DNA from: Photorhabdus luminescens subsp. luminescens
GTDB lineage: Bacteria > Pseudomonadota > Gammaproteobacteria > Enterobacterales > Enterobacteriaceae
DNA: 64,000 nt
Assembly (NCBI RefSeq): GCF_001083805.1
Contig: NZ_JXSK01000002.1
Span: forward strand, 186,001-250,000
Reading direction: 5' to 3'
A model generated the notes under the pieces. The model was given only the letters and a program-made list of their open reading frames with translations. It had not been told where the DNA came from and did not search any database. Made by a program: the position numbers and the translations under genes. Within the stretch, counting starts at the first letter, position 1, and each line of letters opens with the position of its first letter. This document shows, piece after piece, positions 1 through 11,400 of this stretch.

Positions 1-752
1 ATTTTGCTGCCATCAGAGGAGTTTAACCCTGTTTTTAATGCCTTTAATCTTGTGAAGAAAATCCGTTTTTTATCTGTCAATGTGGTTTTAAAATCAGGAA
101 AAAAGAGCAAGCACATTATGTTTTTAACATTGTTCACTTTTTCTTTTTACTTATATTTCTCTTTTTCGGCGATAGTAAACTCATTTTTATCGGTAATGAT
201 TAAACTAAGGGTTAAGAAAACCAGAATTTCATTAACACCCGTTTTTAAAAGGTATCGTGTGATTAAAAAAAGCTTTTTCACTTTCAAATTTAATATATAT
301 AGCGGCGATACTATTATTCACTTATTTTACATTCATTTGCTCTGCCATGATTATTTAAAAGTGAGAATACAGAGAAATTAAAGCTTTTATATAAAGGGTA
401 AGTTTAACTCAATAAGTAAAATAATATTATTCATACAGTCTGATATTAAAGTGATTTATTTCCATTATTTTACGAAGCAGACCATCAAAATAATGTAATA
501 AAAAATGGGGTAAAAAGAGGTAAAAAACCATCGTTAAAACTTTATACCAGTTAACCCAGGAGTTAAGACGATGATTTTTAATAATAGTCTAAAACCCATC
601 TATTATAATAGCCATCAGTGAAAAATGAAAAACAAGGGTTGATTTTATTAATGCTTATTCCTTGGGGAAAACGGATAGTAAAAAACCACCTCCTCAGTTA
701 AGCGGCGTAAGAAAATTTTTTAGTGTTGATAAATTAAACTATAATAAGTTGC
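1..752. other. AT-rich stretch without a recognisable gene
   Basis: Very AT-rich, with short open frames of lysine-, phenylalanine- and isoleucine-rich composition that look like chance. No domain, convincing ribosome site or RNA gene was seen. It lies downstream of the HicAB-like pair. The first 15 bases could be a gene start reading out of the window on the minus strand, but four codons are too few to judge. Confidence 0.5.
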
Positions 753-1037
753 TTACTCTGAATTCTCAGCGTGCACTTGCTCAACGCTAATCACACCTTT
801 ACATAATGAGTGAAACTCTTTTGCGCTGATACCAGCCTGTTTAGCCATTGATTTTATAAGGTCTCTGGAAAACGGGGCGTGATGTTTATCGACCGTTACC
901 AGCCATTTCCCGCCCTCTGTTTTCCTAATCCACTGCTCATGAGATGTGCCCTTTTTGGGTTTCATCTCAAAACCAAGTGCAGTAAGCCCTTTGATAACTT
1001 CCGCATATTTCAATGGCGTTAATTTTTTAAAAAACAT
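753..1037 (-). CDS. HicA-like mRNA interferase toxin
   Basis: A 94-residue basic protein. The N-terminal half reads like the small double-stranded-RNA-binding fold of HicA/YcfA toxins: a helix with a conserved Gly-Phe (about residues 11-24), then a lysine-rich strand and the GTSHEQW motif. His33 there matches the catalytic histidine of HicA enzymes, which cut mRNA and tmRNA during translation. A second strand (WLVTVDKHHAPF) and a helical tail follow. The usual length is 60-90 residues, so this one has a slightly long C-terminus. It lies 14 bases downstream of a HicB-like gene on the same strand, so the two are probably co-transcribed. The antitoxin comes first here, the reverse of the E. coli hicA-hicB order. 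The family call is from motif and context only; activity is inferred. Confidence 0.7.
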   Translation of the reverse strand: MFFKKLTPLKYAEVIKGLTALGFEMKPKKGTSHEQWIRKTEGGKWLVTVDKHHAPFSRDLIKSMAKQAGISAKEFHSLCKGVISVEQVHAENSE

Positions 1038-1051
1038 GGCGCAGCCCTATG

Positions 1052-1348
1052 TCAAGCCGGTTCGCACTGTTCATTAAAAACTTTAGCCATACCGCTGTCT
1101 TCTCTATTCATGAAAATTCGAAAGGCAATCCGCCAATATTTAATCCACATTGATAGTGGCGCTTTTCGACTTAGCATTTGTTTAGCGTACTGAGGCTCCG
1201 CTCTCACTTCTTCAAGATAATCTTCAATCTGGGCTTCAAGCTTATTTATTGCTTCTTCTATATTATCACCCTGCGCCGCTAAAGACAGATCTAAGCAGGC
1301 GGCTACATATACCTCACCCTGACGATAAGCCATGCAACGTAATCTCAT
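1052..1348 (-). CDS. HicB-like antitoxin
   Basis: A 98-residue protein whose first 50 residues match the partial RNase H fold of HicB antitoxins: a short strand, an acidic-hydrophobic LDLSLAAQGDNIEEAI stretch and a helix ending near residue 48. HicB normally binds and masks HicA. The C-terminal half (IKYWRIAFRIFMNRE) is basic-aromatic and shows no clear ribbon-helix-helix or helix-turn-helix domain, so how it would bind DNA is unclear. The ATG is preceded by AGGGGAAG at a suitable distance. It is the first gene of the pair, 14 bases ahead of the HicA-like gene, and a perfect 15-bp palindrome lies 36 bp upstream of its start, consistent with autoregulation. An alternative is an uncharacterised DUF1902-like relative. 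Confidence 0.62.
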   Translation of the reverse strand: MRLRCMAYRQGEVYVAACLDLSLAAQGDNIEEAINKLEAQIEDYLEEVRAEPQYAKQMLSRKAPLSMWIKYWRIAFRIFMNREDSGMAKVFNEQCEPA

Positions 1349-1384
1349 TTTTCTTCCCCTCTGTCACCTCAGAGACTCACCCCA

Positions 1385-1399
1385 TATACAGACTGTATA
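1385..1399. promoter_or_regulatory. Perfect 15-bp palindrome upstream of the HicBA-like pair
   Basis: The sequence TATACAGACTGTATA is a perfect inverted repeat around a single central base, 36 bp upstream of the antitoxin ATG. Read on the minus strand it contains a TATACA hexamer that could serve as a -10 element, although the matching -35 is weak. Position and symmetry suggest an operator for autorepression; the binding protein is not known. Confidence 0.5.
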
Positions 1400-1589
1400 G
1401 AATTTAGTGTAATACGTTTAATATTGACTAAGCAAACCCGTTTCTCAAAAAGGATGCTCCAGATTTAGATGAAGAACGAAGAAAATGCAAGCACATTCGG
1501 AGCATTTTAAACGCAATTTTTGCCATTATGACGTCATGATGGCACTACTTTATAGAAAATATCAAACGTGGATAATTTTTGTGATAAGC

Positions 1590-1968
1590 TAGCCGCCTGC
1601 CGCCACGGCAATCGCTGCATTCCGTCGCGCAACGACGCGCTCTTCCGCAGCTTTATCCTCTTTCTCTGCCGCTAATATATCTTTTTAATTATCTACCGAT
1701 AACTGATACAACATATGCTCAGTCATGTTATTACGATATTTGCGTGCCCAATTCGGATAAATCAACCGTGGTCATCCGCTCTTTTAATTCAAACAGTTTG
1801 TCTAATCCATATAAGCTGGATAAATGAAACAGACTCTCTGATGCTTCCGGTACATTGGGACGAAATAGATCAATATCGTGACCCGCTAAGCGTAACTTGT
1901 TGTCCGGCACTGATTCAAACTCTTCGCAAAATTAAATCATATGATTAATATTGCCCGTAGCATTCAAA
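1590..1968 (-). pseudogene. Chimeric remnant of a second haemagglutinin/CdiA gene
   Basis: Two stretches closely copy parts of the intact exoprotein gene. Positions 1590-1738 match 3236-3393 (the pre-toxin region around YRNN-MTEHM), and 1739-1968 match 5307-5540 (an adhesin repeat segment). In the intact gene these are about 1.9 kb apart; here they abut, so the copy has lost the sequence between them. The remnant has a 9-bp deletion near 1612, several substitutions and an in-frame TAA (CAA in the intact gene) near 1687. It therefore cannot code for a functional protein. It lies downstream of the toxin-immunity module, where orphan CdiA C-terminal modules are commonly stored in CDI loci. Confidence 0.85.
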
Positions 1969-2068
1969 ATACACCCACTATGACAACCATGAAAGAATAA
2001 GCTCCAAGTTAAATTGCCTGAGTCCGGTGGAGTTCCAGACTCAGGTATCATTAACTGCCTAATGTAAC

Positions 2069-2173
2069 CTATCCAATTTTTTGGGTCAGTTCATGCACGC
2101 GGGGGTTTAATTTCCAGTTACCATCCATCAACAGTAATTTCTCTGCCGTAAAGTCTGACCATGAATACGCCTT
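2069..2173 (-). pseudogene. Short orphan C-terminal coding remnant
   Basis: A 34-codon open stretch ends in TAG, is preceded by an in-frame TAG and lacks a sensible start. It has protein-like composition, including SWSDFTAEKLLLMDGNW and a tail LNPRVHELTQKIG. It lies between the candidate immunity gene and the broken exoprotein copy. Its position suggests the last residues of a displaced toxin or immunity protein. The family was not recognised, and it may be chance. Confidence 0.3.
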
Positions 2174-2254
2174 TTTCTAATTACACTCAATAATTCCCCC
2201 ACTGTGCAGTTTTATACCTGACCAACAACAGCCCGACGCAAAGCAGGGACCAGT

Positions 2255-2476
2255 TTATTTATTCAATAAATGTTCTTTTGCTTTTGATAAAGCATCTTGA
2301 AGCCAATCAAGATCAATAGTTCTAGCATTAGGAGAAAATTCTACCTTAATATTTTCAATTCCCTCTTCTTGTTGCAAGAGAGCAAAAAATTCTCCATTAC
2401 AATAAATTTCAGCGATCAAATATTCATAATCTACATCGCTTGCTACGACAATTTTTAGTTGATGTCTATTATTCAT
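2255..2476 (-). CDS. Candidate immunity protein of the exoprotein toxin
   Basis: A 73-residue acidic protein (alpha-beta pattern: LKIVVASDV, LIAEIYCNGEFFALLQQEEG, VEFSP, then a helix LDWLQDALSKAKEHLL). Its ATG overlaps the stop codon of the 3047-residue exoprotein by one base (TAATG), so the two are translationally coupled. Small acidic proteins in this position are typically cytoplasmic immunity proteins that bind and neutralise the toxin at the C-terminus of the upstream CdiA/FHA protein, protecting sister cells. The sequence resembles immunity proteins seen behind C-termini ending in GRGARFD...GFLEP, but no family was formally assigned. The role is inferred from position, size and coupling. 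Confidence 0.7.
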   Translation of the reverse strand: MNNRHQLKIVVASDVDYEYLIAEIYCNGEFFALLQQEEGIENIKVEFSPNARTIDLDWLQDALSKAKEHLLNK

Positions 2477-5400
2477 TATGGCTCCAAAAATCCACGGAAG
2501 TTACCTTGAGGATCGAATCTGGCCCCGCGACCATCCGATGCTATTATATCAAAACCACCAAAACGATTGCCCTCTTGGACCTTAGCTCCTGGCGATTTGA
2601 TTATTCCCTCCAAGATTTTTTGTCCTTGTTGATTAATCTGTGCTGGACTTCCTTTAGCAACAGGGAATGCACTCCCCTCTCGGCTACCATGTTTCTGCAA
2701 GGCTCTACCAGCAACAGTTAAATCTCCTGCTTTAGCAGCCGGATCAATTTTAGTTCCTGTTTTAGCAAGTTCAGTTAACCCTAATTTGCCAAACCTCTCT
2801 GTGTCTATTTTTTGGGCAATAGGTTCATTACGTATATTTTTAGTTGCATCAACCGCTACAGTTTCTGTTTTTACCGCCGCAGCTTCCGCCGCTGTTGCCA
2901 AGTTGCGCTCCATATACAACGCTTCTTTTTCAATCAAGCTAGCTACGGCATGGGTATCAGGTTTAGCATTACTTAACAGCGGTTTTGAGGCATGACTCAA
3001 TCCTTCTGCCAGATCCTTCGCACCTTCTTTGCTGTTACCTAATACTTTTACCGCTCCAGCCGCCAAAACACCCGTCCCAACTGCCGCTTCCGGCGCAACC
3101 GCATCAGCAACAAAAATCCCCACGTTATTCAGGCACAGCGCCGGATTCGTTTTACAGCCTTCCAGCGCAACACGCCCTGCCGTTGCCATTTCAGCCGAAC
3201 CCGCAATCAGTATATGACCGCCATAAACCAGAGCATAGCCGCCTGCCGCCACGGCGGTGACGGCAATCGCTGCATTCCGTCGCGCAATAACACGCTCTTC
3301 CGCAGCTTTATCCCCTTTTTTTGCCGCTAATATATCTTTTTGATTATCTACCGATAACTGATACAACATATGCTCAGTCATGTTATTACGATAGACAAGC
3401 TCCGCGCTGTTTGCCGCACTATAAGCGCCTTCCGGGGTATGGCTAATCAGGGCGCCTGATAACGCTCCGATAAATTTAGCCGTCTGGGCCTTACCTTCAT
3501 TACCCGTCAGCGCTTCCTGAAGCTTATGGATTTGTCGCTCTGTTTCATTCTTATACGCCGGTTCAAATAGCCTGCTTTCCATTGTGATGGCGGCTAATTC
3601 AGCCGCCAGCGCGCCCACAGCAGCCCCTTTGGCATCCCCACCGGCGATTTCAGCGCTAATGCCTGCCACAACCGCATGGCTTAACATTTTTCCTGAATGG
3701 CCTAAAATCTCCCCATTATCACCAATCAACCTGGCGCCTTCCGCGTTAATCTGGTTACCCACATTACTCAACAACGCCGCTTGCAGATTATCCGTAAAAC
3801 TGCCCCCGTTAATAGCGGTGCCTATGGTTGAGCTCACGACGGATTGCGCCGCGACACGCTGGGCCACCTGACTCCAGTTATTGTTACTCAATAAGGGAAG
3901 CTTCGCTTTTACAGGATAGACAACGCCTTTTCCCTCCACTAATTTTCCCCAGCCCATCGTGTGGTCTAGTCCCCCTAATGCGCCGCCCACCGCTATTTGG
4001 GTCACGAGGGATTTGACGGCATCGCGCTTCGCTAAAGCGGCCAGTGTTTTGGTGAGATCCCCTTTATTTTCAACTAACGCCACCGCCGCCTGAGAGGTCA
4101 ACCCTATCATACCGCCATAAGCCGCCCCATAAACCGCGCTCGCCGTGGCTCCTGTGGCCCCTGTCGCTCCCACGGCGCCGCTTCCCGCCCAAGCAGCCAA
4201 GCCCGAACCCGCCGTGACCGCAGCGACAGCAATCGCAATCACTGCCCCCGCAACGGGGTTTAAGCTTTCACTTTTTTTGTCCCAACTGCTGTAAGCGTCC
4301 TTAACCCGATTCCACTGGACATCATTGCGGTCTTGAAGATTTTTCAACCACTCCGTACCGGGGGTGTTACTCAGTACCCCTAACGCGTCTTCCAGTAACT
4401 GCCCCTCTTTCACTTTCACATCCGCACTGATGCCTTTCGCCGCCTCCACCGTCAGCGTACCGCCAACATGCACTGACGGGATTATCCATGTCTCCTCACG
4501 GTGACCTTTATCGTGCTGCGTAATAAAAAAGCCTTTTGATGTGGTGAGGGTCTGCTCAAAATCAATATTTGGCATCGCCTTGAAGTTCACCTTCCCGGTC
4601 TGGCTGGTGATTTTCGCGTTTTTATCGGTTTCTATTCGACTCGCTTCTAATGTCACTTCATCTTTTGCCATCAGGTTAATATCACCACCGGCAGTAAATT
4701 CCGTGACTTTGTTGGTATTCTTGATTTGTATTTTATGCTCTGTCTTAGAACCAAATACTTTGCACGATTTTATGGGACCAAAACCTTTGCAGCTTTTCTC
4801 CGTTTCTTCCCGCCTATAGACTTCTTCCATTGCTTGCGCATAAAGAAAGCCGCCGGTTGCCGCGATATCCATCACGCCTTTGGCGATTAACTCCGTCGCC
4901 TGGAATAAAATACTGCCTTGGGAACGCATAGTTAATGCGCCGCCACTATTCAGCCGGCTGGCATGTTGCGTAAAGCGCTCAATATTCCCCTCGCGGATAA
5001 ATTCTTGTCGCGATTCAAAGCGCACATTTCCACCCGCGGAAAGCAACATATCATTGCCGGATGTCAAACGGGTTCCAGAGGTTAGCAGGTTGCCTGCTGC
5101 AACTAAGGTGAGATTCTTGGCAGCATTGATAGAACTGGTCGCATAAAGGTAGTGTTTATCACCATCATTAATCGGCGAATATTTCTGGGCAGAGAGCAGT
5201 AAATCCCGGCCGGCGTTAACCGAGACGTTCCCCTGCGTCGATGTTAATTTCGCAATACCCGCGATATCGCCCCCCGCACTGAGTTGCAGGTGATCACCGG
5301 CGGTGATTTGTGTGCCTAATTCGGATAGATCAACCGGGGTCATCCGTTCTTTTAATTCAGTGAGTTTGTCCAATCCATATAATTCGGATAAATAAAACAG

Positions 5401-8400
5401 GCTCTCTGGCGTATTAGGACGAGACATATCGATATCGTGACCCGCACTAAGCATGACTTGTTGCCCGGCATTGATTCGCGCTCTGCGCAAAATTAAATCA
5501 TTTCCCGCAAACAGATGAATATTACCCGCAGCGTTCAATTTCCCCTGCCGGGCATTCAGGTTACGGCCCGCACTTAATGTAAGATGACGGGATTTATTTA
5601 ACTGGATACCGAAGAGATCCAGATCGTTGCCCGCTGAAATTCGCAAATGATTATTGGCCGAAATTGAGGGTAATGATTCATTAGACCGATTCCATCCCAT
5701 TTGGATATCGCCTTCACGCACCAGAAGCTCTACATTTTCCCCCTTTAACTCGGCCCGACCGGCGGTGATATCTTTGCCCGCAATTAATGTCAGATTGTTA
5801 TTCGCCTCTAATTTAACCCGGTCGGCAGCAATTTCATGACCCGCATTTAACGTAATATTGTTTGCTTTATCGAATAAAATACCCTGGAGATTCAGTTTGT
5901 GACTCGCGAACATCTGCAAATTATTGCTGGCCGAAATACGAGAATCATCCCCTCCCATCGGCATCCGAATATCACCTTCACGCACCAGAAGCTCTATATT
6001 TTCCCCTTTCAGCTCGATTTGACGGGCAGTGATATCTTTGCCTGCAATGAGTGTCAGATTTTTCTGTGCCGCCAATTTAACTTGGCTGGCATCAATTTCA
6101 CGACCCGCATTTAACGTTATGTTGTTTGATTTATCGAACAAAAGACCATAGAGATCCAGCTTGTGATTCGCGAATATCTGCAAATTATTGCCGGCCGAAA
6201 TACGAGAACAATCCCCACTCATCCGAATGTCGCCTTCGTGCGTCAGCAGTTCAACATTTTCTCCCTTCAATTCGGCTTGAAAGGCGTCAATATCTTTACC
6301 CGCAATCAAGGTCAGATTTCTCTTGGCCGCCAGTTTATTTTCGTGGGCATTAATTCTACGTTCGGCGATGACTGACAGATCATTTTCCGCTTTGAGGTAT
6401 CCCATGCTGATAATGTCACCGGCATGAAGCAGAATATTTTTCGCCGATATGAACGCAGTTCCGTTGAATTTATCAATAAAATCAGCCACCACATTCAGAC
6501 CGGCTGAGAGTTTACCGTCCATCCCGTTATTAAAGTCGTGACCGGTTAAGATAAGATTTTTCTGCGCCTGAAACTGGCTTTGGCTGTTATCCAACTTGGT
6601 CGCATTGATATAAGCATTCGCCCCTGAAACAAGGTTAGCCTGACTGTCATGACTGAATGCTTTTGTACGAATAACGATATCGCCATTATTGGTTTTCAAC
6701 GTCGCTGAAATGTTATTAATCCCGGTACTGAGATTACCGCTCGCATCTTTTTGCAACCAGAGATGATTATTGGCCTGAATCAGCCCCTTATTCTGATTGT
6801 ATAAAAGGTCAATAAACAACCGCATATCCCCTTCGGAGATAATCTTACCCCGGTTGTCCAATGTGTTCGCAGCAAGCGTAATATCTTTCCCTGCCTGAAT
6901 CTGACTCTGTTCCGCCGTTTTAATGCCTTTACTGCTTACGGTGATATCGGTTTTGGCCTGTATATTTCCCAGCGTCATCTCGCCATCAGCGGTCAAACGG
7001 ATATCGCCCTGCGTTGCGGTCAGGTTGGTCAGATTGACAGCCTTACCCGGCTCGGTACTCACCAGATGGATTTTATTGGCATACATGCCCCCCAGTGATC
7101 CGGTATCAATCGCTCTCCAGGGGGTATAACCTTCCCCGGCAATGGGGACAAGAGTCCCGCGTTTGAAATCAATCCGGTTGGGCCCTTGTGTCAATGTCAG
7201 GTTTTTCGCCTGTAGTCTACCGTTAAGATTAGTGGTCCGGCTGATGATATCGACATCATCCTGCGCCGTTGCATCCAGCCCCTTTTCATCAACGGTGACG
7301 GCGCCTTTTTTCACTTCTAAAGCCGCTAATGCTCCCGCTTTATCAAACACCAGTTTCCCGGTCGATAAGGTGACCGCCGGGGTATTGATAAAACCACAAC
7401 CATTACAGGTTATGCCGTTCGGGTTAGCGATAAAGACCGGGGCTTTTTGCCCCACCACTTCCAACAGGCCCTGTAGATTTGAGGCTAAAGTCCCCACCAC
7501 TTCATTAATAATCAACTCAGCCGATTGGCCGTTGAAGTGAGGATTTGCCCCAATTTGTCCCGCCAGTACGGATTGGGTAGCATCAGTAGCGTTATTTAAC
7601 ACCAGCCCTGAAGCCCCAACATTAAACTCCTGATAACGGTTATGTGAAACCCCGCGGGAATTAGGGGCCGCAATATGGATAACAGGCAGGTTATTTCTCA
7701 CGGCAATTCGCGCTCGTTTATCCGCAAGTTGAATCCCGGGTATTCCACCGGCTATTTCTGGGATATTGATGGCCAGTTGGGGGGCATTGCCTAATGCGAG
7801 GTCAATCAATGCAGAAGTCACCGGGGTATATTTTCCGTCGGCTGAGTACAACGCGGGGCTATTTTTGGCGACTGCGGCCGTCCCTTCTGCCGATAATGTT
7901 GTCTCCGCCATATTGCCGCCGGCAATCAAGGTTAAATTGTTGCCGGCGGTGACATTACCAACATAAAGCGAACCACCACTGGTTAGGCTAATATCTTTCC
8001 CTGCGGTCAGGGAAATGCCAGCCAAATTTATCCCGCCACCAGCGTGAAGATCAATATTTTCATCCGCTGCCAAATGTTGATTAATACCAATCCACTCATT
8101 ACTCGCCACAAAGATATTTTTTGCCCGGCTAATTAACGTATCTGAAAGAGATATTCCGCGTTCAGACAAAATACGCAACGTATTAACCGCAGAAATAAGG
8201 GATAATGCCCGTGTGCCTTTCGGCGTGTCACTGCCGCCAGGTAAAACAGCAGTACTATAACCGTTGGAAATCAAGGTAATGTTAAGACCGGAAATATCCG
8301 CGCCACGCATCGTAAAACTGTTCTCGCCCTGTAGCAGGACATGGTTCCCGGCGTTGACATTTCCCCCATTTAAAGACAATGCTTTCGCTTTAATGGCGAC

Positions 8401-11400
8401 ATCGCCGGCGGCACGAATTCGTCCCCGATTCTGCAAGGTATCGGCGGTCAATGTCAGATGTTGACCGGCTTGCATATGGCTCTGCTCCGCCATTGCAATG
8501 CCTTTACCGCGCATGTTTATGTCCGTTTTGGCCTGCACATCCCCCAGAGTAACCTTACCACCGGCGGTCACACTGATATCGCCTTGCGTTGCCGTCAGGT
8601 TGGTGAGATTGACAGCCTTACCCGGCTCGGTACTCACCAGACGGATTTTATGGGCATACATTCCCCCCAATGACCCGGTATCAATTGCTTCCCAGGGGGT
8701 ATAACCTTCCCCGGTAATCGGGACAATCGTCCCGCGTTTGAAATCAATCCGGTTGGGGCCTTGTGTCAATGTCAGGTTTTTCGCCTGTAGTCTACCGTTA
8801 AGCTTAGTGGTCCGGCTGATGATATCGACATTATCCTGTGCCGTCGCATCCAGCCCTTTTTCACCCAAGGTGATGGCGCCTTTTTTCACTTCCAAGGCCG
8901 CTAACGCCCCGTCTTTATCAAACACCGGTTTACCGGTCGATAAGGTGACAGCCGGAGTATTGATAAAGCCGCAGCCATTACAAATCATGCCGTTCGGGTT
9001 GACGATGAAGACATTAGCTTTCTGCCCTGCGACTTCCAACAGCCCTTGCAGATTTGAAGCAAAAGCCCCCACGACTTCATTAATAATCAGTTCAGCCGAT
9101 TGGCCTTTAAAGTTCAGATTCGCGCCAATTTGTCCTGCCAGTAGAGACTGCACATCATGTGTCGCATTATTCAATACCAGTCCCGAAGTGCCAACATTAA
9201 ACGCCTGATAACGGTTATGTGAAACACCACGAGCGTTAGGCGCCGCAATATGAATAATAGGACGATTGTTTTTCGAGGTAATTCGCGTTTGTTTATCCGC
9301 AAGTTTAATTCCCGGTACTTCTCCTTCTATTTCGGAGAAGTTCATTGTCAGTTCAGGACCATGCCTTAACGCACTTTTAATCAGCGCAGAAGTCACCGGC
9401 GTATATTTTCCTTCAACTGAATTATACTTTCCTTCAGGTGAGTGTAATTCTGCATTGTTTTTGGCGATTGTCGTTGTCCCTTTTGCCGACAACGTCGCCT
9501 CAGTGTCAATAATGTCACCGCCAGCATTCAGGGTTAAATTATTGCCGGCAGTAATGACACTTTTCGCTATTGGGAATTGAAATTGTGGGTAAGATTGTTC
9601 GTCTTCCTCGTCACTGGCATTTTCATATTCATCATGTTTTTTATAGCCATCTCCATGTTCATTTTCATATTCATAGGGGGCCTCTGCTGTTATTTTACTT
9701 ATATCAAGCGTGCCGCCACTGGTCAGCGTGATATCCTTCCCTGCCGTCAAGGGAATGCTTCTCAGATCGACAATCTTTCCTGCATGGATCTCAATATTTT
9801 CATCCGCTTGCAATTGGCTGAGTTGGCGCAGACGCTGATTAATTAATGCTTGTTTAGCGCTGTCATTGAGTGGACTCCGCTCATCATTAAAATCAATTAA
9901 ATCTCCAGAGGCATAAATCTCAAGCTTATCATTGGTTGCCAAAAAGATATTTTTCGCCCGGTTAATCAGGGTATCTACGATATTAATAGGACCATCGGCG
10001 ATAATGCGTAATATGTTATCAGCAGAAAGAGTGGTTAATACCCTTACTCCTTCCGGGGTATAGTCGTCTCCAGAGGCAACAGAAAGCAGCCCCCGACTCG
10101 CTAGCAAGGTGACATCACGACCGGAAATATCATAGCCATTCACATCAAGATGTGACTTTCCCTCCAGCATGACATGGTTCCCGGCTTTTAAATTCCCCTG
10201 GCCTAAATAGATTGTTTCTGCGGCAACGGTTAGGTTTTGTTCTGCCATCATTGACGCACGATTCGCTAAATCTCTGGCAGTGAGAGAAATGTTTTTCCCG
10301 GTGATTAAAGCCAGATCAGTGGGTTTCTTTCCCTCTTTAAAATGTTCTTTATCAAAATTAAACCTAAATCCATCTTTAAATACAGCCGTCAGATCTCCAC
10401 CAGCACTCAGTTTACCGATGATATTCTCCTGACTGTCTTTTATCGCTTGGGTTGAAAAATTTTTGCCTGTCAGGGTGAGATTTTGTACCGCGCTTAACTC
10501 GCCAACATTATTTATCTCGTTAGCGGTAATGTTGTTATTTTTATTCGCGGTAATAATAGGGTGACTTCGTCTGGTCGGGTTTACGTTATCAAGTTTAGTC
10601 GCTTTAATGGTGACATCACCACCCGCACGGATTTGACCTTGATTTTGCAATGTTTCGGTGGTCAATATCAGATGTTGATCCGCTTGCACATGGCTTTGTG
10701 CCACCGTTTCAATGGCTTGGCTGTTGATATTGATGTCCGTCTTGGCGTGGACCTCCCCCAAGATAATTTTACCCTCAGCGGTTAAACTGATAGCGTCTTG
10801 GATTGTGGTCAGGTTGGTGAGATTAACCCCAGCCCCCTCTTCAGTGGCAACCAGTCGGATTTTATTGGCATACATGCCGCCTAAGGCTTTGGTATCAACC
10901 GCTAATTGCGGTTTCGCCCCTTCTCCGGCGATAGGTTTAACCGTGCCGTCTTTCAAGCTAATACGGTTGGCCCCCTGAGTCATCGACAGGGTATTAGCCT
11001 GAATTTTTCCATTCAATTCCGCTGCCCGGCTGATGATATCGACATAATCCGTCGCCTTGCCATCCAGCCCTTTGCCGCCAATGGTAATCTGGCCTTTTTT
11101 CACTTCCAGTGCTTCCAGCGCACCCTGTTTATCAAATTGGGGTTTACCGGTGGTCAAGGTTGCGCTGGCAGTATTAATAAAACCACAACCATCACAGGTA
11201 ATGCCGTTAGGGTTAGCAATCATCACATTGGCTTTATTGCCAGCAATTTCCAACCGGCCTTGCAGGTCAGAGCGGCCACTGCCGGTGACTTCGTTAATAA
11301 TCAGTTCCGCCGCTTTTCCTTTCAGGTTAGGGTTTGCGTTAAGTTGTCCTGCCAGTTGTGACTGAGCCGCCTGTGTAGCGTTATTGAGTACAGCCCCCTG

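Noticed and set aside
1-15. ATGGCAGCAAAA reading out of the window on the minus strand, as in some chaperonin genes
   Set aside because: Four codons and no good ribosome site; cannot be supported.
4-381. 125-codon open frame on the plus strand
   Set aside because: Low-complexity AT-rich composition, no ribosome site, no domain; looks like chance in an AT-rich stretch.
1715-1948. 77-codon plus-strand frame
   Set aside because: Lies antisense over the exoprotein remnant, whose similarity to the intact gene explains the sequence.
2015-2043. 8-bp inverted repeat CCTGAGTC/GACTCAGG considered as a terminator or insertion-sequence end
   Set aside because: No U tract, no target duplication and no transposase nearby.
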